Position numbers and translations under genes: made by a program. Of a stretch of 64,000 nt of DNA, positions 9,091 through 17,963 are shown one piece after another. The number at the start of each line of letters is the position of its first letter. Position 1 is the stretch's first letter. The DNA is from Enhydrobacter sp. (GTDB lineage: Bacteria; Pseudomonadota; Alphaproteobacteria; Reyranellales; Reyranellaceae), in assembly GCA_025808875.1 (NCBI GenBank), contig CP075528.1:868001-932000 (forward strand). Reading direction: 5' to 3'. The notes beneath the pieces were generated by a model. The model ran no database searches. It was not told the origin of the DNA and was given only the letters and a program-made list of their open reading frames with translations.

Positions 9091-9156
9091 GGCGCACGGC
9101 GCCGGGCCGGAACCCTGATTTGGTCCCGGCGTTCTGTCCCCCACGGGACGGCTGAC

Positions 9157-10644
9157 GTGAACACTTCCACATTCGAGAGAGCCGCGACGGGGGTTCCCGG
9201 GCTCGACGACATCCTGCTGGGCGGTCTCGCGGTCGGACGCCTCTTCCTGCTGGAAGGGGCGCCCGGCACGGGCAAGACCACCATGGCGATGCGATTCCTC
9301 GTCGAAGGCGCCCGCGCGGGCGAACGCGGCCTCTACATCACCCTGTCGGAGACCGAGCCGGAGCTGCGCCGCAGCGCCACCGCGTTCGGCTGGGATCTCG
9401 CGGGCATCGACGTCTTCGAGGTCATCCCGCCCGAGAGCCTGCTCGACGACGACCAGCAGCAGAGCCTGCTCTATTCCTCCGACCTCGAGCTCGGCGAGAC
9501 CACGCGGCTGATCTTCGGCCAGTTCGAGAGGTCGAAGGCCATGCGGGTCGTCATCGATTCGCTGTCGGAGATCCGGCTGCTCGCGCAGAACTCGCTGCGC
9601 TACCGCCGCCAGGTGCTGGCGCTCAAGCACTATTTCGCGCGCCATGGTGCCACCGTGCTGATGCTCGACGACCTCACCGCCGACAGCAACGACAAGACCG
9701 TGCATTCGGTCGCGTCGGGAGTCGTCCGGCTCGAGGAGATGTCGCCCGACTACGGTGCCGAGCGCCGCCGGCTGAGGGTCGTCAAGTACCGCTCGCAGTC
9801 GTTCCGCGGCGGCTACCACGACTTCGCCATCCGCGGCGACGGCGCTCACGTCTTCCCGCGCCTGGTCGCCGCCGAGCATCGCCATCGGGTCGCGCGACAC
9901 CGGGTCGGCTCGGGCCTGTCGAGCTTCGACGCGCTGCTGGGGGGCGGCATCGAGGCGGGTTCGAGCACGCTGCTGCTGGGCCCGGCCGGCGCGGGCAAGA
10001 GCCTGCTCACCCTGCAGTTCGTCGCCGAGGCAGTGCGCCGCGGCGAGACCGCCGCCATGTTCATCTTCGACGAGGAGCTCGGCCTGCTGATCGACCGGGT
10101 CAAGCCGCTCGGCTACGACCTCGAGGCGATGCAGGCGAGCGGCCGGCTGCGCCTCAGCCAGCTCGACGCCGCCGAGCTGTCGCCCGGCGAGTTCGCCCAC
10201 CGCGTGCGCGATGCCGTCGCCGCCTCGCAGGCCAAGACCGTCGTGATCGACAGCCTCAACGGCTACCAGGCGTCGATGCCGCACGAGCAATCGCTGATCC
10301 TGCACATGCACGAGCTGCTGCAGTACCTCAACCGCCAGGGCGCCTCGACCTTCCTCACCGTAGCCAGCCACGGCCTGATCGGCGACATGCGCACGCCGGT
10401 CGAGGTCACCTTCCTCGCCGATTCGGTGATCCTGCTGCGCTACTTCGAGGCGCATGGCTCGGTGCGCCGCGCCATCTCGGTCATCAAGAAGCGCACCGGC
10501 CGGCACGAAGACACGATCCGCGAGTTCTGGATCGACGGCGGCCTGCATATCGGCGAGCCGCTGGCCGAGTTCCAGGGCGTGCTGCGCGGCGTGCCGGTGC
10601 TGAGCGACGCCGGCCGAGCGGCGCCGGCGCGCGACGGCGGCTGA
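9157..10644 (+). CDS. KaiC-like double-domain RecA-superfamily ATPase
   Basis: 495-residue protein with two tandem KaiC/RadA-like ATPase domains. Walker A motifs are GAPGTGKT at 34-41 and GPAGAGKS at 275-282; both domains keep a STFERAATGVPGLDDILLGG / GSGLSSFDALLGGG type lead-in and a Walker B-like VVIDSL strand. Starts with GTG 9157. No kaiA or kaiB is present. In many non-cyanobacterial genomes such KaiC homologues sit next to a histidine kinase and are thought to be stress or signalling ATPases; here the kinase gene starts directly after the stop codon, which supports that pairing. Confidence 0.88.
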   Translation: MNTSTFERAATGVPGLDDILLGGLAVGRLFLLEGAPGTGKTTMAMRFLVEGARAGERGLYITLSETEPELRRSATAFGWDLAGIDVFEVIPPESLLDDDQQQSLLYSSDLELGETTRLIFGQFERSKAMRVVIDSLSEIRLLAQNSLRYRRQVLALKHYFARHGATVLMLDDLTADSNDKTVHSVASGVVRLEEMSPDYGAERRRLRVVKYRSQSFRGGYHDFAIRGDGAHVFPRLVAAEHRHRVARHRVGSGLSSFDALLGGGIEAGSSTLLLGPAGAGKSLLTLQFVAEAVRRGETAAMFIFDEELGLLIDRVKPLGYDLEAMQASGRLRLSQLDAAELSPGEFAHRVRDAVAASQAKTVVIDSLNGYQASMPHEQSLILHMHELLQYLNRQGASTFLTVASHGLIGDMRTPVEVTFLADSVILLRYFEAHGSVRRAISVIKKRTGRHEDTIREFWIDGGLHIGEPLAEFQGVLRGVPVLSDAGRAAPARDGG

Positions 10645-12309
10645 GTGGACGAGCCCCCGTCCGCGTCCGACCTGCACGCCCTGATCCTGGCACCGCGCGG
10701 GCGCGACGCCGCGATCGCGCGCGACCTGCTGGCCCGCGCCGGCGTGGCGAGCCGCGACTGCCGCTCACTGCAGGAGCTGGTGCCGGCGCTGGGCGACGAC
10801 GTCGCCTGCGTGATGGTGACCGAGGAGGCGGTGCGCACCGCCGACCTGCGGCCGCTCGCCGACTGGATTGCCGCGCAGCCCGCCTGGTCGGACCTGCCGG
10901 TGATCCTGGTCACCGACCATGGTGGCGGGCCGGAGCGCAACCCGATCGCCGCGCGTTGGCTCGATGCGCTCGGCAACGTCTCGTTCATCGAGCGGCCGTT
11001 CCATCCCACGACCCTGCTGTCGGTGGCGCGCGCGGCGATCAAGGGCCGCCGCCGCCAGCACCAGGCCCGCGACCTGCTCGAGCGGCTGCGCCTGCTCGCC
11101 GACCAGCTCGAGCGCCGCGTCGCCGAGCGCACCAGCCAGCTCCAGCACGCCCACGACGAGCTGCTCGCCGAGATCGCCGAACGCGAGCGCACCGAGGACC
11201 AACTGCGCCACATGCAGAAGCTCGAATCGATCGGCCAGCTCACCGGCGGCGTGGCGCACGACTTCAACAATTTGCTCACCGCCGTGCTGGGCAACCTCGA
11301 GCTGCTGCGCAAGCGCCTGCCGTCCGACCCCGTCGCCGACCGCCTGGTCGACGGCGCCGTGCAGGGCGCCCAGCGCGGCGCCGCGCTCACCCAGCGCCTG
11401 CTCGCCTTCGCCCGCCGCCAGGCGCTCGAGCCGAGGCCGGTCGACCTCACCGCCCTGGTGCGCGGCATGGACGAGCTGCTGCGCCGCTCGGTGGGGCCCC
11501 GCATCGAGATCCGCCTCGACCTGCCCGACGGCCTGCCGGCGGCGCACGCCGACGACAACCAGATCGAGCTGGCGCTGCTCAATCTCGCGGTCAATGCGCG
11601 CGACGCCATGCCCGACGGCGGCACGCTCACCGTCGCGCTCGACCTCGTCGAGGAGCCGACGGCGCCCGACCTCGCATCGGGCGCCTATCTGCGGCTCGCC
11701 GTCGTCGACACGGGCACCGGCATGGACGGCGAGACCCTGCGCCGCGCCATCGAGCCGTTCTTCTCGACCAAGGAGATCGGCAAGGGCACCGGTCTCGGCC
11801 TGTCGATGATCCACGGCCTCGCCGTGCAGCTCGACGGCGCGCTGAGACTCTCCAGCCGGCCGGGCGAGGGCACGCGCGCCGAGTTGCTGCTGCCGGTCGC
11901 CGCCGGGCAGCCGGTCGCGGCGGGGCCGGCCGCGCAGACGACGGCGGCGAGCGGCGGCCGCGCCACCCTGCTCTTCGTCGACGACGATTTCCTGATCAGC
12001 CTTAGCACCGTGGCGCTTCTCGAGGATCTCGGCCACACCGTGATCCAGGCCAACTCGGGCGCGCGCGCGCTCGAGGTGCTGAGGAGCGACCGCGCCGTCG
12101 ACCTCCTGATCACCGACTACGCCATGCCCGGCATGACCGGCGCGCAGCTCGCCGAGGAGGCGCGCCGGCTGCGGCCCGGCCTGCCGATCCTGCTCGCCAC
12201 CGGCTACGCCGACCTGCCGTCCGGCGGTGTCGCGCTCGATCTGCCGCGACTCACCAAGCCCTACGTGCAGAGCCAGCTCGCCGAGCGCATCGCCGCACTG
12301 ATCGACTGA
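10645..12309 (+). CDS. Hybrid sensor histidine kinase with N-terminal pseudo-receiver
   Basis: 554-residue cytoplasmic kinase. Domains in order: pseudo-receiver-like region (about 8-130; no phosphoacceptor Asp, instead VMVTEEAV), coiled coil (about 140-190), HisKA with phosphoacceptor H205 in GVAHDFNNLL, HATPase_c with NLAVNARDAMPDGG and the GTGLGLSM G-box (381-388), and a C-terminal receiver with D491 in ITDYAMPGM. No transmembrane segments. Starts at GTG 10645 immediately after the KaiC-like stop, so the two are cotranscribed and likely work together. The last eight codons and following bases recur at the end of the NRPS-like gene at 22018-22056. Confidence 0.9.
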   Translation: MDEPPSASDLHALILAPRGRDAAIARDLLARAGVASRDCRSLQELVPALGDDVACVMVTEEAVRTADLRPLADWIAAQPAWSDLPVILVTDHGGGPERNPIAARWLDALGNVSFIERPFHPTTLLSVARAAIKGRRRQHQARDLLERLRLLADQLERRVAERTSQLQHAHDELLAEIAERERTEDQLRHMQKLESIGQLTGGVAHDFNNLLTAVLGNLELLRKRLPSDPVADRLVDGAVQGAQRGAALTQRLLAFARRQALEPRPVDLTALVRGMDELLRRSVGPRIEIRLDLPDGLPAAHADDNQIELALLNLAVNARDAMPDGGTLTVALDLVEEPTAPDLASGAYLRLAVVDTGTGMDGETLRRAIEPFFSTKEIGKGTGLGLSMIHGLAVQLDGALRLSSRPGEGTRAELLLPVAAGQPVAAGPAAQTTAASGGRATLLFVDDDFLISLSTVALLEDLGHTVIQANSGARALEVLRSDRAVDLLITDYAMPGMTGAQLAEEARRLRPGLPILLATGYADLPSGGVALDLPRLTKPYVQSQLAERIAALID

Positions 12310-12321
12310 CGCGGGCGGCGG
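12283..12321 (+). repeat. Left direct repeat, segment 1 (39 bp)
   Basis: Covers the last codons of the histidine kinase (ERIAALID, stop) and 12 bp beyond. It matches 22018-22056 at 37 of 39 positions by eye, although the two genes that end there are unrelated. Same orientation. Together with the methyltransferase fossil at 12549-12652 it forms the left flank of a 9.7-kb block whose right flank is 22018-22207. Confidence 0.8.
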
Positions 12322-12351
12322 CGCGCCCGTGACGTGAAGGGCGGCACCCCG

Positions 12352-12387
12352 CTGCAGAAACTGCAGGAACTGCAGAAACTGTACAAG
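12352..12387 (+). repeat. Array of four 9-bp direct repeats
   Basis: Units CTGCAGAAA, CTGCAGGAA, CTGCAGAAA and the degenerate CTGTACAAG follow each other without spacers. In one frame it would encode LQKLQELQKLYK, but no start or ribosome-binding site leads into it and the frame closes about 70 bases on. Function unknown. Confidence 0.6.
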
Positions 12388-12548
12388 AGTTTCGCAAACC
12401 GTGCGTTTTGGACCAAATTTTCCGGCGTTGGAGGGTCTGGCACACTGGCGGAAATTCCCCGGTGACCTTCTTGCCTCTGGCGTTCACCTCCTCCGTCCGC
12501 GATTGAATAAATATACGTACACTAATTATACGATTTCCAGACAAGGCT

Positions 12549-12652
12549 GTCCAGCCCGTTGCGAGGCTCTACGCTGCCGCCATGGGCTGGACCCTCCTTC
12601 GCCCACGGCCACGAGCATGTGAGCGCGGCGCGCCAACTCGAATCGGGCAAGC
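12549..12652 (+). pseudogene. Fossil of the 5' end of a SAM methyltransferase gene
   Basis: About 104 bp strongly similar to 22084-22207, the upstream region and first 30 codons of the intact methyltransferase at 22117. Shared runs include the bases around the start codon (GCTGCCGCCATGG-like in both), CTCCTTCGCCCACG and GTGAGCGCGGCGCGCCA. The fossil lacks about 20 bp present in the intact gene and has base changes, so the frame is broken and no product is possible. It lies in the same orientation as the intact copy and so forms the left flank of the Liv/NRPS-like block. Confidence 0.85.
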
Positions 12653-12705
12653 ATCACAGGCTGCGGCGACACTGCAAGAAGCGGTCACCGGAGGCGCTGC
12701 TGCAA

Positions 12706-12752
12706 TTTGATTCGATGCGATTCACGGAACGAATGCGGTAGAGAATCGATTC
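12706..12752. promoter_or_regulatory. Clustered GATTC/GAATC dyads before the liv operon
   Basis: Between the fossil and livK lie repeated half-sites: TTGATTCGATGCGATTC at 12707-12723, and the perfect 10-bp palindrome GAATCGATTC at 12743-12752, 36 bp before the start codon of the substrate-binding protein. This spacing suits an operator of a transcription factor controlling the operon. No regulator gene is adjacent, so the assignment is tentative. Confidence 0.35.
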
Positions 12753-12787
12753 AAGCGCACCGGGTGATGCGCGAGGGAAGGGGCGAC

Positions 12788-14002
12788 ATGTTCAGGATGG
12801 GAACAACGGCGACGCACCGGTCGATCGGCGCGATCGCGATGGCATGCATCGCGTGGTCGATGGGCGGAACCGCAGCGGCACAGGAGACGATCCGGTTTGG
12901 CGCCGCCCTGTCGCTCAGCGGCCGCCTGGCCACGGAAGGAAAGCTGGTCCGCGAGGGCTACGACTTCTTCGTCAAGCACATCAACGATCGAGGCGGGATC
13001 CCGGTCGGCGGCAAGACCTACAAGGTGTCGATCGTCTACTACGACGACGAGAGCAACACCAACACCTCGGTCAAGCTCTACGAGAAGCTGATCTCCGAGG
13101 ATGGCGTCAAGTTCCTCCTCGGGCCCTACGGCAGCTCCGCGACCATCGCCGTCAGCACCGTGGTCGAGCAACACAAGCTTCCCATGGTGGTCGCGCACGG
13201 GGCGGCCACGACGATCTACAATCGCGGCTACAAGTACACGTTCGGCGTTCTCAACTCGGTCGACCACTACACGCGCAACATCGTCAAACTCTCGTCCGAG
13301 CAGACTCCACCCCTCAAGCGGGTGGCCCTGATCAACGAGAATCAGCTGTTTCCCCAGCTCGGCATCGACGGCGCCGCGCAACAGGCCAAGGAGTTCGGCC
13401 TGGAGGTCGTGTTCAAGGAGAAGTATGCGTCGGGCACCAAGGACCTCTCCTCCGAACTGGAGAAGATGAAGGCGACGAGACCGGATCTCGTCATCGCCGG
13501 CGGATACACCGACGACATGATCCTGCTGGCGCGGCAGATTAAGCAGGTCGGACTGAAGCCCAGGCTGGTCGGGTTCCTGTTGGGGCCGACACTGCCCGGG
13601 TTCATCCGCGCCCTCGGCTCCGACGCCGAGAACATGCTCGAGCCGGTCCAATGGACGCCCGGCATGCCGTGGAAGGACAGTCTGTTCGGCTGGACGGCGC
13701 GGGAATATGCCGACCTGTTCCAGAAGCAGTACGGCCACGCGCCGGACTATCATCCGCCGCAGTCGACGGCGGCCCTGGAAGTCTACTATCACGCCTTCCA
13801 GAAGGCAGGCAGCCTCGATCCCCAGAAAGTGCGCGATGCCGTCGCCGCGACGGACATCATGACGGCATACGGGCCCATCCGCTTCAACGCCAACGGCCAG
13901 AACGTCGCCAAGTCGATGTCGGTCGTGCAGATCCAGAACGGCAAGCCCGTGGTGGTCTATCCGCTCGACGCCGCCGAGGCGAAGCTCCGCCTCGCACCCT
14001 AG
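12788..14002 (+). CDS. Branched-chain-amino-acid-type ABC transporter substrate-binding protein
   Basis: 404-residue periplasmic binding protein of the Leu/Ile/Val (Peripla_BP_6) family. Signal peptide at residues 1-34 with cleavage near TAAAQ-ETIRFG. Mature part opens with RFGAALSLSGRLATEGKLVREGYDF, the usual ligand-binding start. ATG 12788 is preferred because of a GAGGGAAGG ribosome-binding site; ATG 12764 is possible. First gene of a ten-kb operon (two permeases and two ATPases follow). Such proteins bind amino acids but also amides, aromatic acids or other small ligands; the associated NRPS-like and GNAT genes suggest a modified or unusual amino acid, which is inference. Confidence 0.92.
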   Translation: MFRMGTTATHRSIGAIAMACIAWSMGGTAAAQETIRFGAALSLSGRLATEGKLVREGYDFFVKHINDRGGIPVGGKTYKVSIVYYDDESNTNTSVKLYEKLISEDGVKFLLGPYGSSATIAVSTVVEQHKLPMVVAHGAATTIYNRGYKYTFGVLNSVDHYTRNIVKLSSEQTPPLKRVALINENQLFPQLGIDGAAQQAKEFGLEVVFKEKYASGTKDLSSELEKMKATRPDLVIAGGYTDDMILLARQIKQVGLKPRLVGFLLGPTLPGFIRALGSDAENMLEPVQWTPGMPWKDSLFGWTAREYADLFQKQYGHAPDYHPPQSTAALEVYYHAFQKAGSLDPQKVRDAVAATDIMTAYGPIRFNANGQNVAKSMSVVQIQNGKPVVVYPLDAAEAKLRLAP

Positions 14003-14024
14003 TCGGCGACGGCGGGTCGCGACG

Positions 14025-14906
14025 ATGGAGTTGATCGCGCAGGTCGTCCTCAACGGAATCCTGCTGGGCGGCCTCTATGCCTGCATGGCTATGGGATTTT
14101 CCATCGTCTGGGGCGTCATGAACCTGATCAACCTGGCCTACGGCAGCATGATCATGCTGGGGGCCTATGTGACCTGGCTGCTCGCCACCCAGCTCGGCCT
14201 CTCCCCCCTGGTCTCGTGGCCCTTCGCCGGGTTGGCGCTCTTCGTCTTCGCCTATTTCCTGCAGCGGCTGCTCATCAACCGCCTGGTCAGGATCTCGATC
14301 TTCATGACGCTGATCTTCACCTTCGGGCTCAACATGGTCCTGATCAATGTCAACCTTCTCGCCTTTTCCGCCGATGTGCGCTCGCTGCCGCAGACGTTCG
14401 GCAGCGCGACGTTTTCCTTCTTCGGGCTCACCCTGCCGGTGGGACGTGGCGTGGTCTTCATGATGGCCCTGGGAATGACCCTGGCGCTGCACGTGCTGCT
14501 CAATCACTCGCGGGTGGGCAACGCCATCAAGGCCACCAGCTTCGATCCCCTTGCCGCGCGGCTCTCCGGGATCGACATCCAGCGGACCTATGCGATCACC
14601 TTCGCCATCGGCGGTGCGATCGCGGGAATCACGGGCGCGCTGATCGCCACGACCTATTCGTTCTCCCCCGTGTCCGGCGAGATCTACACGATGAAGTCGT
14701 TCGTCGTGGTGATCCTGGGCGGACTGGGCAGCGTTCCCGGCGCCATCGCCGGCGGCATGCTCCTCGGCATCGTCGAGAACCTCGCCTCCCTGTTCCTGGA
14801 TTCGGGCTACCGCGACGCCGTCGGCTTCGGCCTGCTGCTGCTGGTCCTCATCGTGCGACGGCAGGGCCTCCTCGGAAAACGGTTCTTCGCCGAGGTCAAG
14901 ATGTGA
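14025..14906 (+). CDS. Branched-chain amino acid ABC transporter permease, LivH type
   Basis: 293-residue inner-membrane permease with about eight hydrophobic segments. Begins LIAQVVLNGILLGGLYACMAMGFSI, the typical LivH N-terminus, and carries the coupling-helix region around GNAIKATSFDPLAARLSGID (about 159-178) and GLGSVPGAIAGGMLLG near the end. It follows the binding protein by 22 bp and its stop overlaps the start of the LivM gene (GTGA). Forms a heterodimer with LivM. Confidence 0.92.
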   Translation: MELIAQVVLNGILLGGLYACMAMGFSIVWGVMNLINLAYGSMIMLGAYVTWLLATQLGLSPLVSWPFAGLALFVFAYFLQRLLINRLVRISIFMTLIFTFGLNMVLINVNLLAFSADVRSLPQTFGSATFSFFGLTLPVGRGVVFMMALGMTLALHVLLNHSRVGNAIKATSFDPLAARLSGIDIQRTYAITFAIGGAIAGITGALIATTYSFSPVSGEIYTMKSFVVVILGGLGSVPGAIAGGMLLGIVENLASLFLDSGYRDAVGFGLLLLVLIVRRQGLLGKRFFAEVKM

Positions 14907-15880
14907 GGGCCGCCGTGAACTGGGCTTCACCGACCGTCAGAACGCTCGTCCTGGCCGCCGCGCTGGTGGCGGTTCTCGCCGTCCTGCCGCAGTTCCTGTC
15001 GCTCTACTGGCTGCGCATCGCGACCGGTGCCCTGATGCTCGCCGTCGTCGCGCAGGGCATCAACCTGATGGCGGGCATGCTGGGCTACCCGGCATTCGGC
15101 AACGTGGTGTTCTTCGGCATCGGCGCCTACGGCACGACGATCTCCATGGCCTCCCACGGCCAATCGCTCGCGGTCGGCCTGCTCGCGGGCGCCCTGGCCG
15201 CCGCGGTGCTCGCGCTGCTGATGGGCCCGCTACTGCTCAGATTGCGCGGGCACTATTTCGCGATCGCCACACTCGGCCTCAACGAGGCGACTTCGGCGGT
15301 CGTCGCCAACCTGACCGGGCTTACCGGCGGCGGCACCGGCATGTCGCTGCCCCTGGCACAGGGCGATGCGGCCGCGATCGCGCATGCGTCCTATTTCCGC
15401 TTCGTCCTTCTGTTCGCCGCGAGCCTCGCCGTCGTCGTGGCGCTGCGGGACAGTCGCTTCGGCCTGGCGTGCCGGGCGATCCGCGCCAACGAGGAAGCCG
15501 CCGCGTCGGCCGGCGTCGACGCGCTGCGGGTCAAGACCGCGACATGGATCATGAGCGCGGCGATGACCGCGGTGGCCGGCGGCCTCTATGCACGCTGGGT
15601 CGGCTTCATCGAGCCGACCCTGGTGTTCGACATGAGCATTTCGGTGAAGGCCTTCGTGATGTTCCTCCTGGGCGGTGCGGGCACCGTCTTCGGCCCGTTC
15701 GTGGGGGCGGCCCTGATCGAGACGATCACAACGCTGGCGTGGAGCCATCTTCTCAAGGTCCATCTTCTGGTGCTGGGGGCGGCGATCATGTTCGTCGTGC
15801 TGGTGCTGCCCAACGGCCTGCAGGCCTTCGTCCTCGATCGGCTGCGGCTCATGCGACTGTGGCGCCGGGAAGCCTCCTGA
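14903..15880 (+). CDS. Branched-chain amino acid ABC transporter permease, LivM type
   Basis: 325-residue permease with about nine hydrophobic segments. Family stretches: GINLMAGMLGYPAFGNVVFF (about 54-73), GHYFAIATLGLNE and ACRAIRANEEAAASAGVD (coupling region), then FLLGGAGTVFGPFVGAALIE. GTG 14903 overlaps the LivH stop; a second GTG at 14915 is equally possible. Its stop overlaps the ATG of the LivF gene. Confidence 0.9.
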   Translation: MRAAVNWASPTVRTLVLAAALVAVLAVLPQFLSLYWLRIATGALMLAVVAQGINLMAGMLGYPAFGNVVFFGIGAYGTTISMASHGQSLAVGLLAGALAAAVLALLMGPLLLRLRGHYFAIATLGLNEATSAVVANLTGLTGGGTGMSLPLAQGDAAAIAHASYFRFVLLFAASLAVVVALRDSRFGLACRAIRANEEAAASAGVDALRVKTATWIMSAAMTAVAGGLYARWVGFIEPTLVFDMSISVKAFVMFLLGGAGTVFGPFVGAALIETITTLAWSHLLKVHLLVLGAAIMFVVLVLPNGLQAFVLDRLRLMRLWRREAS

Positions 15881-16584
15881 TGCTCGAGGTCCGCGCCCTG
15901 GCGGCCGGCTACGGCTCGCTGCGCGTCCTGCGGAACGTCGATCTCGCGGTGGGCCGGCAGGAGTGGGTTGCGGTTCTCGGACCCGTCGGCGCGGGCAAGA
16001 CGACGTTGCTTGGGGCGATTGCCGGCATCGTCGCCACCATGGAGGGGGAGGTGGCGCTCGACGGAGCGGACGTGCGCGGCATGCCGGCGGAAGGACGGGT
16101 GCATGGAGGGCTGGCGCTGGTGCCCGAGGGGCGGCGACTGTTCGCCGGCATGTCGGTGCGGGAAAATCTGCTCGCCGGCGCTCACACCGTGCGCGATCCG
16201 GCGCGGCGGCAGCGAAGTATGGCACGGATCTTCGACCTTTTTCCCGAACTGGCGGCGCGCGCCGGCCAGATAGCGGGTACGCTGAGCGGCGGAGAACAGC
16301 AGATGTGCGCGATCGGCCGCGCGATGATGTCGGAACCCCGGATATTGCTGATCGACGAGGTTTCGCTCGGCCTCGCGCCGCTGGTGGTCGAACGGCTGTT
16401 CGCGGCGCTGTCCGAGGTTCGGCGCGCGGGAACGGCCTTGATGATAGTCGAGCAGAACGTCGATCTTGCCCTCGCCCATGCCGACCGCGCCTATGTGTTG
16501 CGCGATGGCCGAGTGGCGCTCGCCGGGGCGGCGCGCGAGCTGCGCAACAATCCCGATCTCGACCGCCTGTTCCTGGGGCACTGA
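15880..16584 (+). CDS. Branched-chain amino acid ABC transporter ATPase, LivF type
   Basis: 234-residue ATP-binding subunit. Walker A GPVGAGKT at 34-41 (V in place of the usual N), signature LSGGE at 135-139, Walker B ILLIDE at 155-160 followed by VSLGLAP, typical of LivF. The start ATG lies inside TGATG with the LivM stop, so translation is coupled. Confidence 0.92.
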   Translation: MLEVRALAAGYGSLRVLRNVDLAVGRQEWVAVLGPVGAGKTTLLGAIAGIVATMEGEVALDGADVRGMPAEGRVHGGLALVPEGRRLFAGMSVRENLLAGAHTVRDPARRQRSMARIFDLFPELAARAGQIAGTLSGGEQQMCAIGRAMMSEPRILLIDEVSLGLAPLVVERLFAALSEVRRAGTALMIVEQNVDLALAHADRAYVLRDGRVALAGAARELRNNPDLDRLFLGH

Positions 16585-16586
16585 TC

Positions 16587-17963
16587 GTGGCCGTCGCCGA
16601 CTTCTCGCGCCTCTTCTCGCCGCGTTCGATTGCCGTCGTCGGTGCGTCGGCCGATACGGCAAAGCTCGGCGGCCAGGTCGTGGCGCGGCTGGCGGCGACC
16701 TTCGACGGAGCGCTGTTTCCCGTGAACCCGGCGCACCGACAGATTGCCGGCCGCGCGGCCATCCCCTCGCTGGCCGACTTGCCGCAACCGGTCGACCTGG
16801 CTGTGGCGTTGGCGCCGGGCGCGGCGCTCGTCGACGAACTCGAGCGCTGCCCAGCCGGAAGACTAGCCTTCGTGGCGGCGATTCCCAGCGGCTTCGGCGA
16901 GGTCGGAGGTGACGGGCCGGCCCTGCAGGCGCGGCTCGCCGCCGCCGCCCGCGCCATCGGCGCGCGATTGGTCGGCCCCAATTCGGTCGGCCTGTTCAAC
17001 GGCACGACCCGGCTGAACGCCTCGATCATTCCGCTGCTGACGCCCGCCCGCTCGCGTGGTCTGGGACTCGTCACCCAAAGCGGCGGCTTCGGCATGGCCG
17101 CGGCGATGTACGCCGCCGACAACGGGCTCCCGGTCGCACGCTTCTGCGACGTCGGCAACAGCGCCGACATCGGCGCGGCCGAACTTCTCGATCACCTGAC
17201 GCAGGACGAGGACACGGCGGTGATCGGCGCGTACATCGAATCGGCACGAGACCCGGCCGCGTTCGCCGCAGCGCTTGCCCGCGCCAACGAGCGCAAGCCG
17301 ACCCTGCTCTGCCTGCTCGGCAAGAGTGCGGCCGGCCGGCGGGCCTCGCAGGCGCATCTCGGCATCGCGCCCGCACCCGCCGCATTGCGGGTGGCGCTTC
17401 CCCGGTCGGTGCTGGAAGTCGATACCGGTCTCGACCTGCTGCACGCGGCCAAGGCGCTGCTGTCGGCGCCGCCGGTGACGGGAAACCGGTTGGCCGTGGT
17501 GACGGGAACCGGCGGCATCGGGACGGAACTGAGCGATCTTGCCAGCGAGCGCGGCCTCGTCGTGCCGGCCTTCTCGGCGCCTCTCGCGCGGACGCTCGCC
17601 GCACGGCTGCCGCCCTATGCGGCGACCGGCAACCCGGTCGACCTGACGCCGGTGTGGCGGGACTATCCGCGCCTCTATCCGGCGATCCTGGCCGACATCG
17701 CTGCCTCGGGCGAGGCCGACATGGCGATCGTGTCGATCACCGACGTGCCGACCACCGTGCCGGACCTGGCCGCGGCGCTGGCACGGTCGGCACCGCAGCT
17801 GCGCCGCCTGCCGCTGATCGCCTATTGGGGCTCGCGGGACTGCGACCTTGCCGCCATGTCGACCCTGCAGACCGCCGGCATCCCGTGCTACCGATCGACC
17901 CGTGAGACCGCGGATGCGGCTGCCGTCATATGGAGGGGAGCGCGTGCTTCTCGAGGTGACTGA
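16587..17963 (+). CDS. NDP-forming acyl-CoA synthetase alpha-like protein (CoA-binding, succinyl-CoA-ligase-like)
   Basis: 458-residue protein: CoA-binding Rossmann domain (SPRSIAVVGASADTAKLGGQ, residues 11-30), then two succinyl-CoA-ligase-type flavodoxin-like domains (GLVTQSGGFG at about 160-169). The segment KSAAGRRASQAHLG keeps a histidine (H257) where ADP-forming acyl-CoA synthetases carry the phospho-histidine. The ATP-grasp (beta) domain is absent and no beta gene is in the operon. GTG start 2 bp after LivF stop; its 3' end overlaps livG by 20 bp, so it is embedded in the transporter operon. It may activate the imported acid with a beta subunit coded elsewhere. Confidence 0.8.
   Translation: MAVADFSRLFSPRSIAVVGASADTAKLGGQVVARLAATFDGALFPVNPAHRQIAGRAAIPSLADLPQPVDLAVALAPGAALVDELERCPAGRLAFVAAIPSGFGEVGGDGPALQARLAAAARAIGARLVGPNSVGLFNGTTRLNASIIPLLTPARSRGLGLVTQSGGFGMAAAMYAADNGLPVARFCDVGNSADIGAAELLDHLTQDEDTAVIGAYIESARDPAAFAAALARANERKPTLLCLLGKSAAGRRASQAHLGIAPAPAALRVALPRSVLEVDTGLDLLHAAKALLSAPPVTGNRLAVVTGTGGIGTELSDLASERGLVVPAFSAPLARTLAARLPPYAATGNPVDLTPVWRDYPRLYPAILADIAASGEADMAIVSITDVPTTVPDLAAALARSAPQLRRLPLIAYWGSRDCDLAAMSTLQTAGIPCYRSTRETADAAAVIWRGARASRGD

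Larger units (their letters stand above)
12310..12787. other. 478-bp non-coding, decayed spacer
   Basis: No convincing gene. It holds, in order: the end of the left direct repeat (to 12321); an array of four 9-bp units (12352-12387); a stretch of lower GC (about 12388-12545, with AT-rich bases around 12500-12535) with no recognisable content; a fossil of the methyltransferase gene start (12549-12652); and dyad-like elements before livK (12706-12752). The AT-rich part separates two pieces that are nearly adjacent in the 22-kb copy, so it may be an insertion or replacement of about 200 bp. Confidence 0.7.

Noticed and set aside
6540..10677. Long minus-strand open frames (672 and 764 codons) opposite peptidase, creatininase and KaiC-like genes
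   Set aside because: Low-complexity Arg/Gly/Asp-rich products, no motifs, no ribosome-binding sites; shadows of strongly supported genes.
12352..12387. CRISPR array
   Set aside because: Units are 9 bp, contiguous and without spacers; no cas genes in the window.
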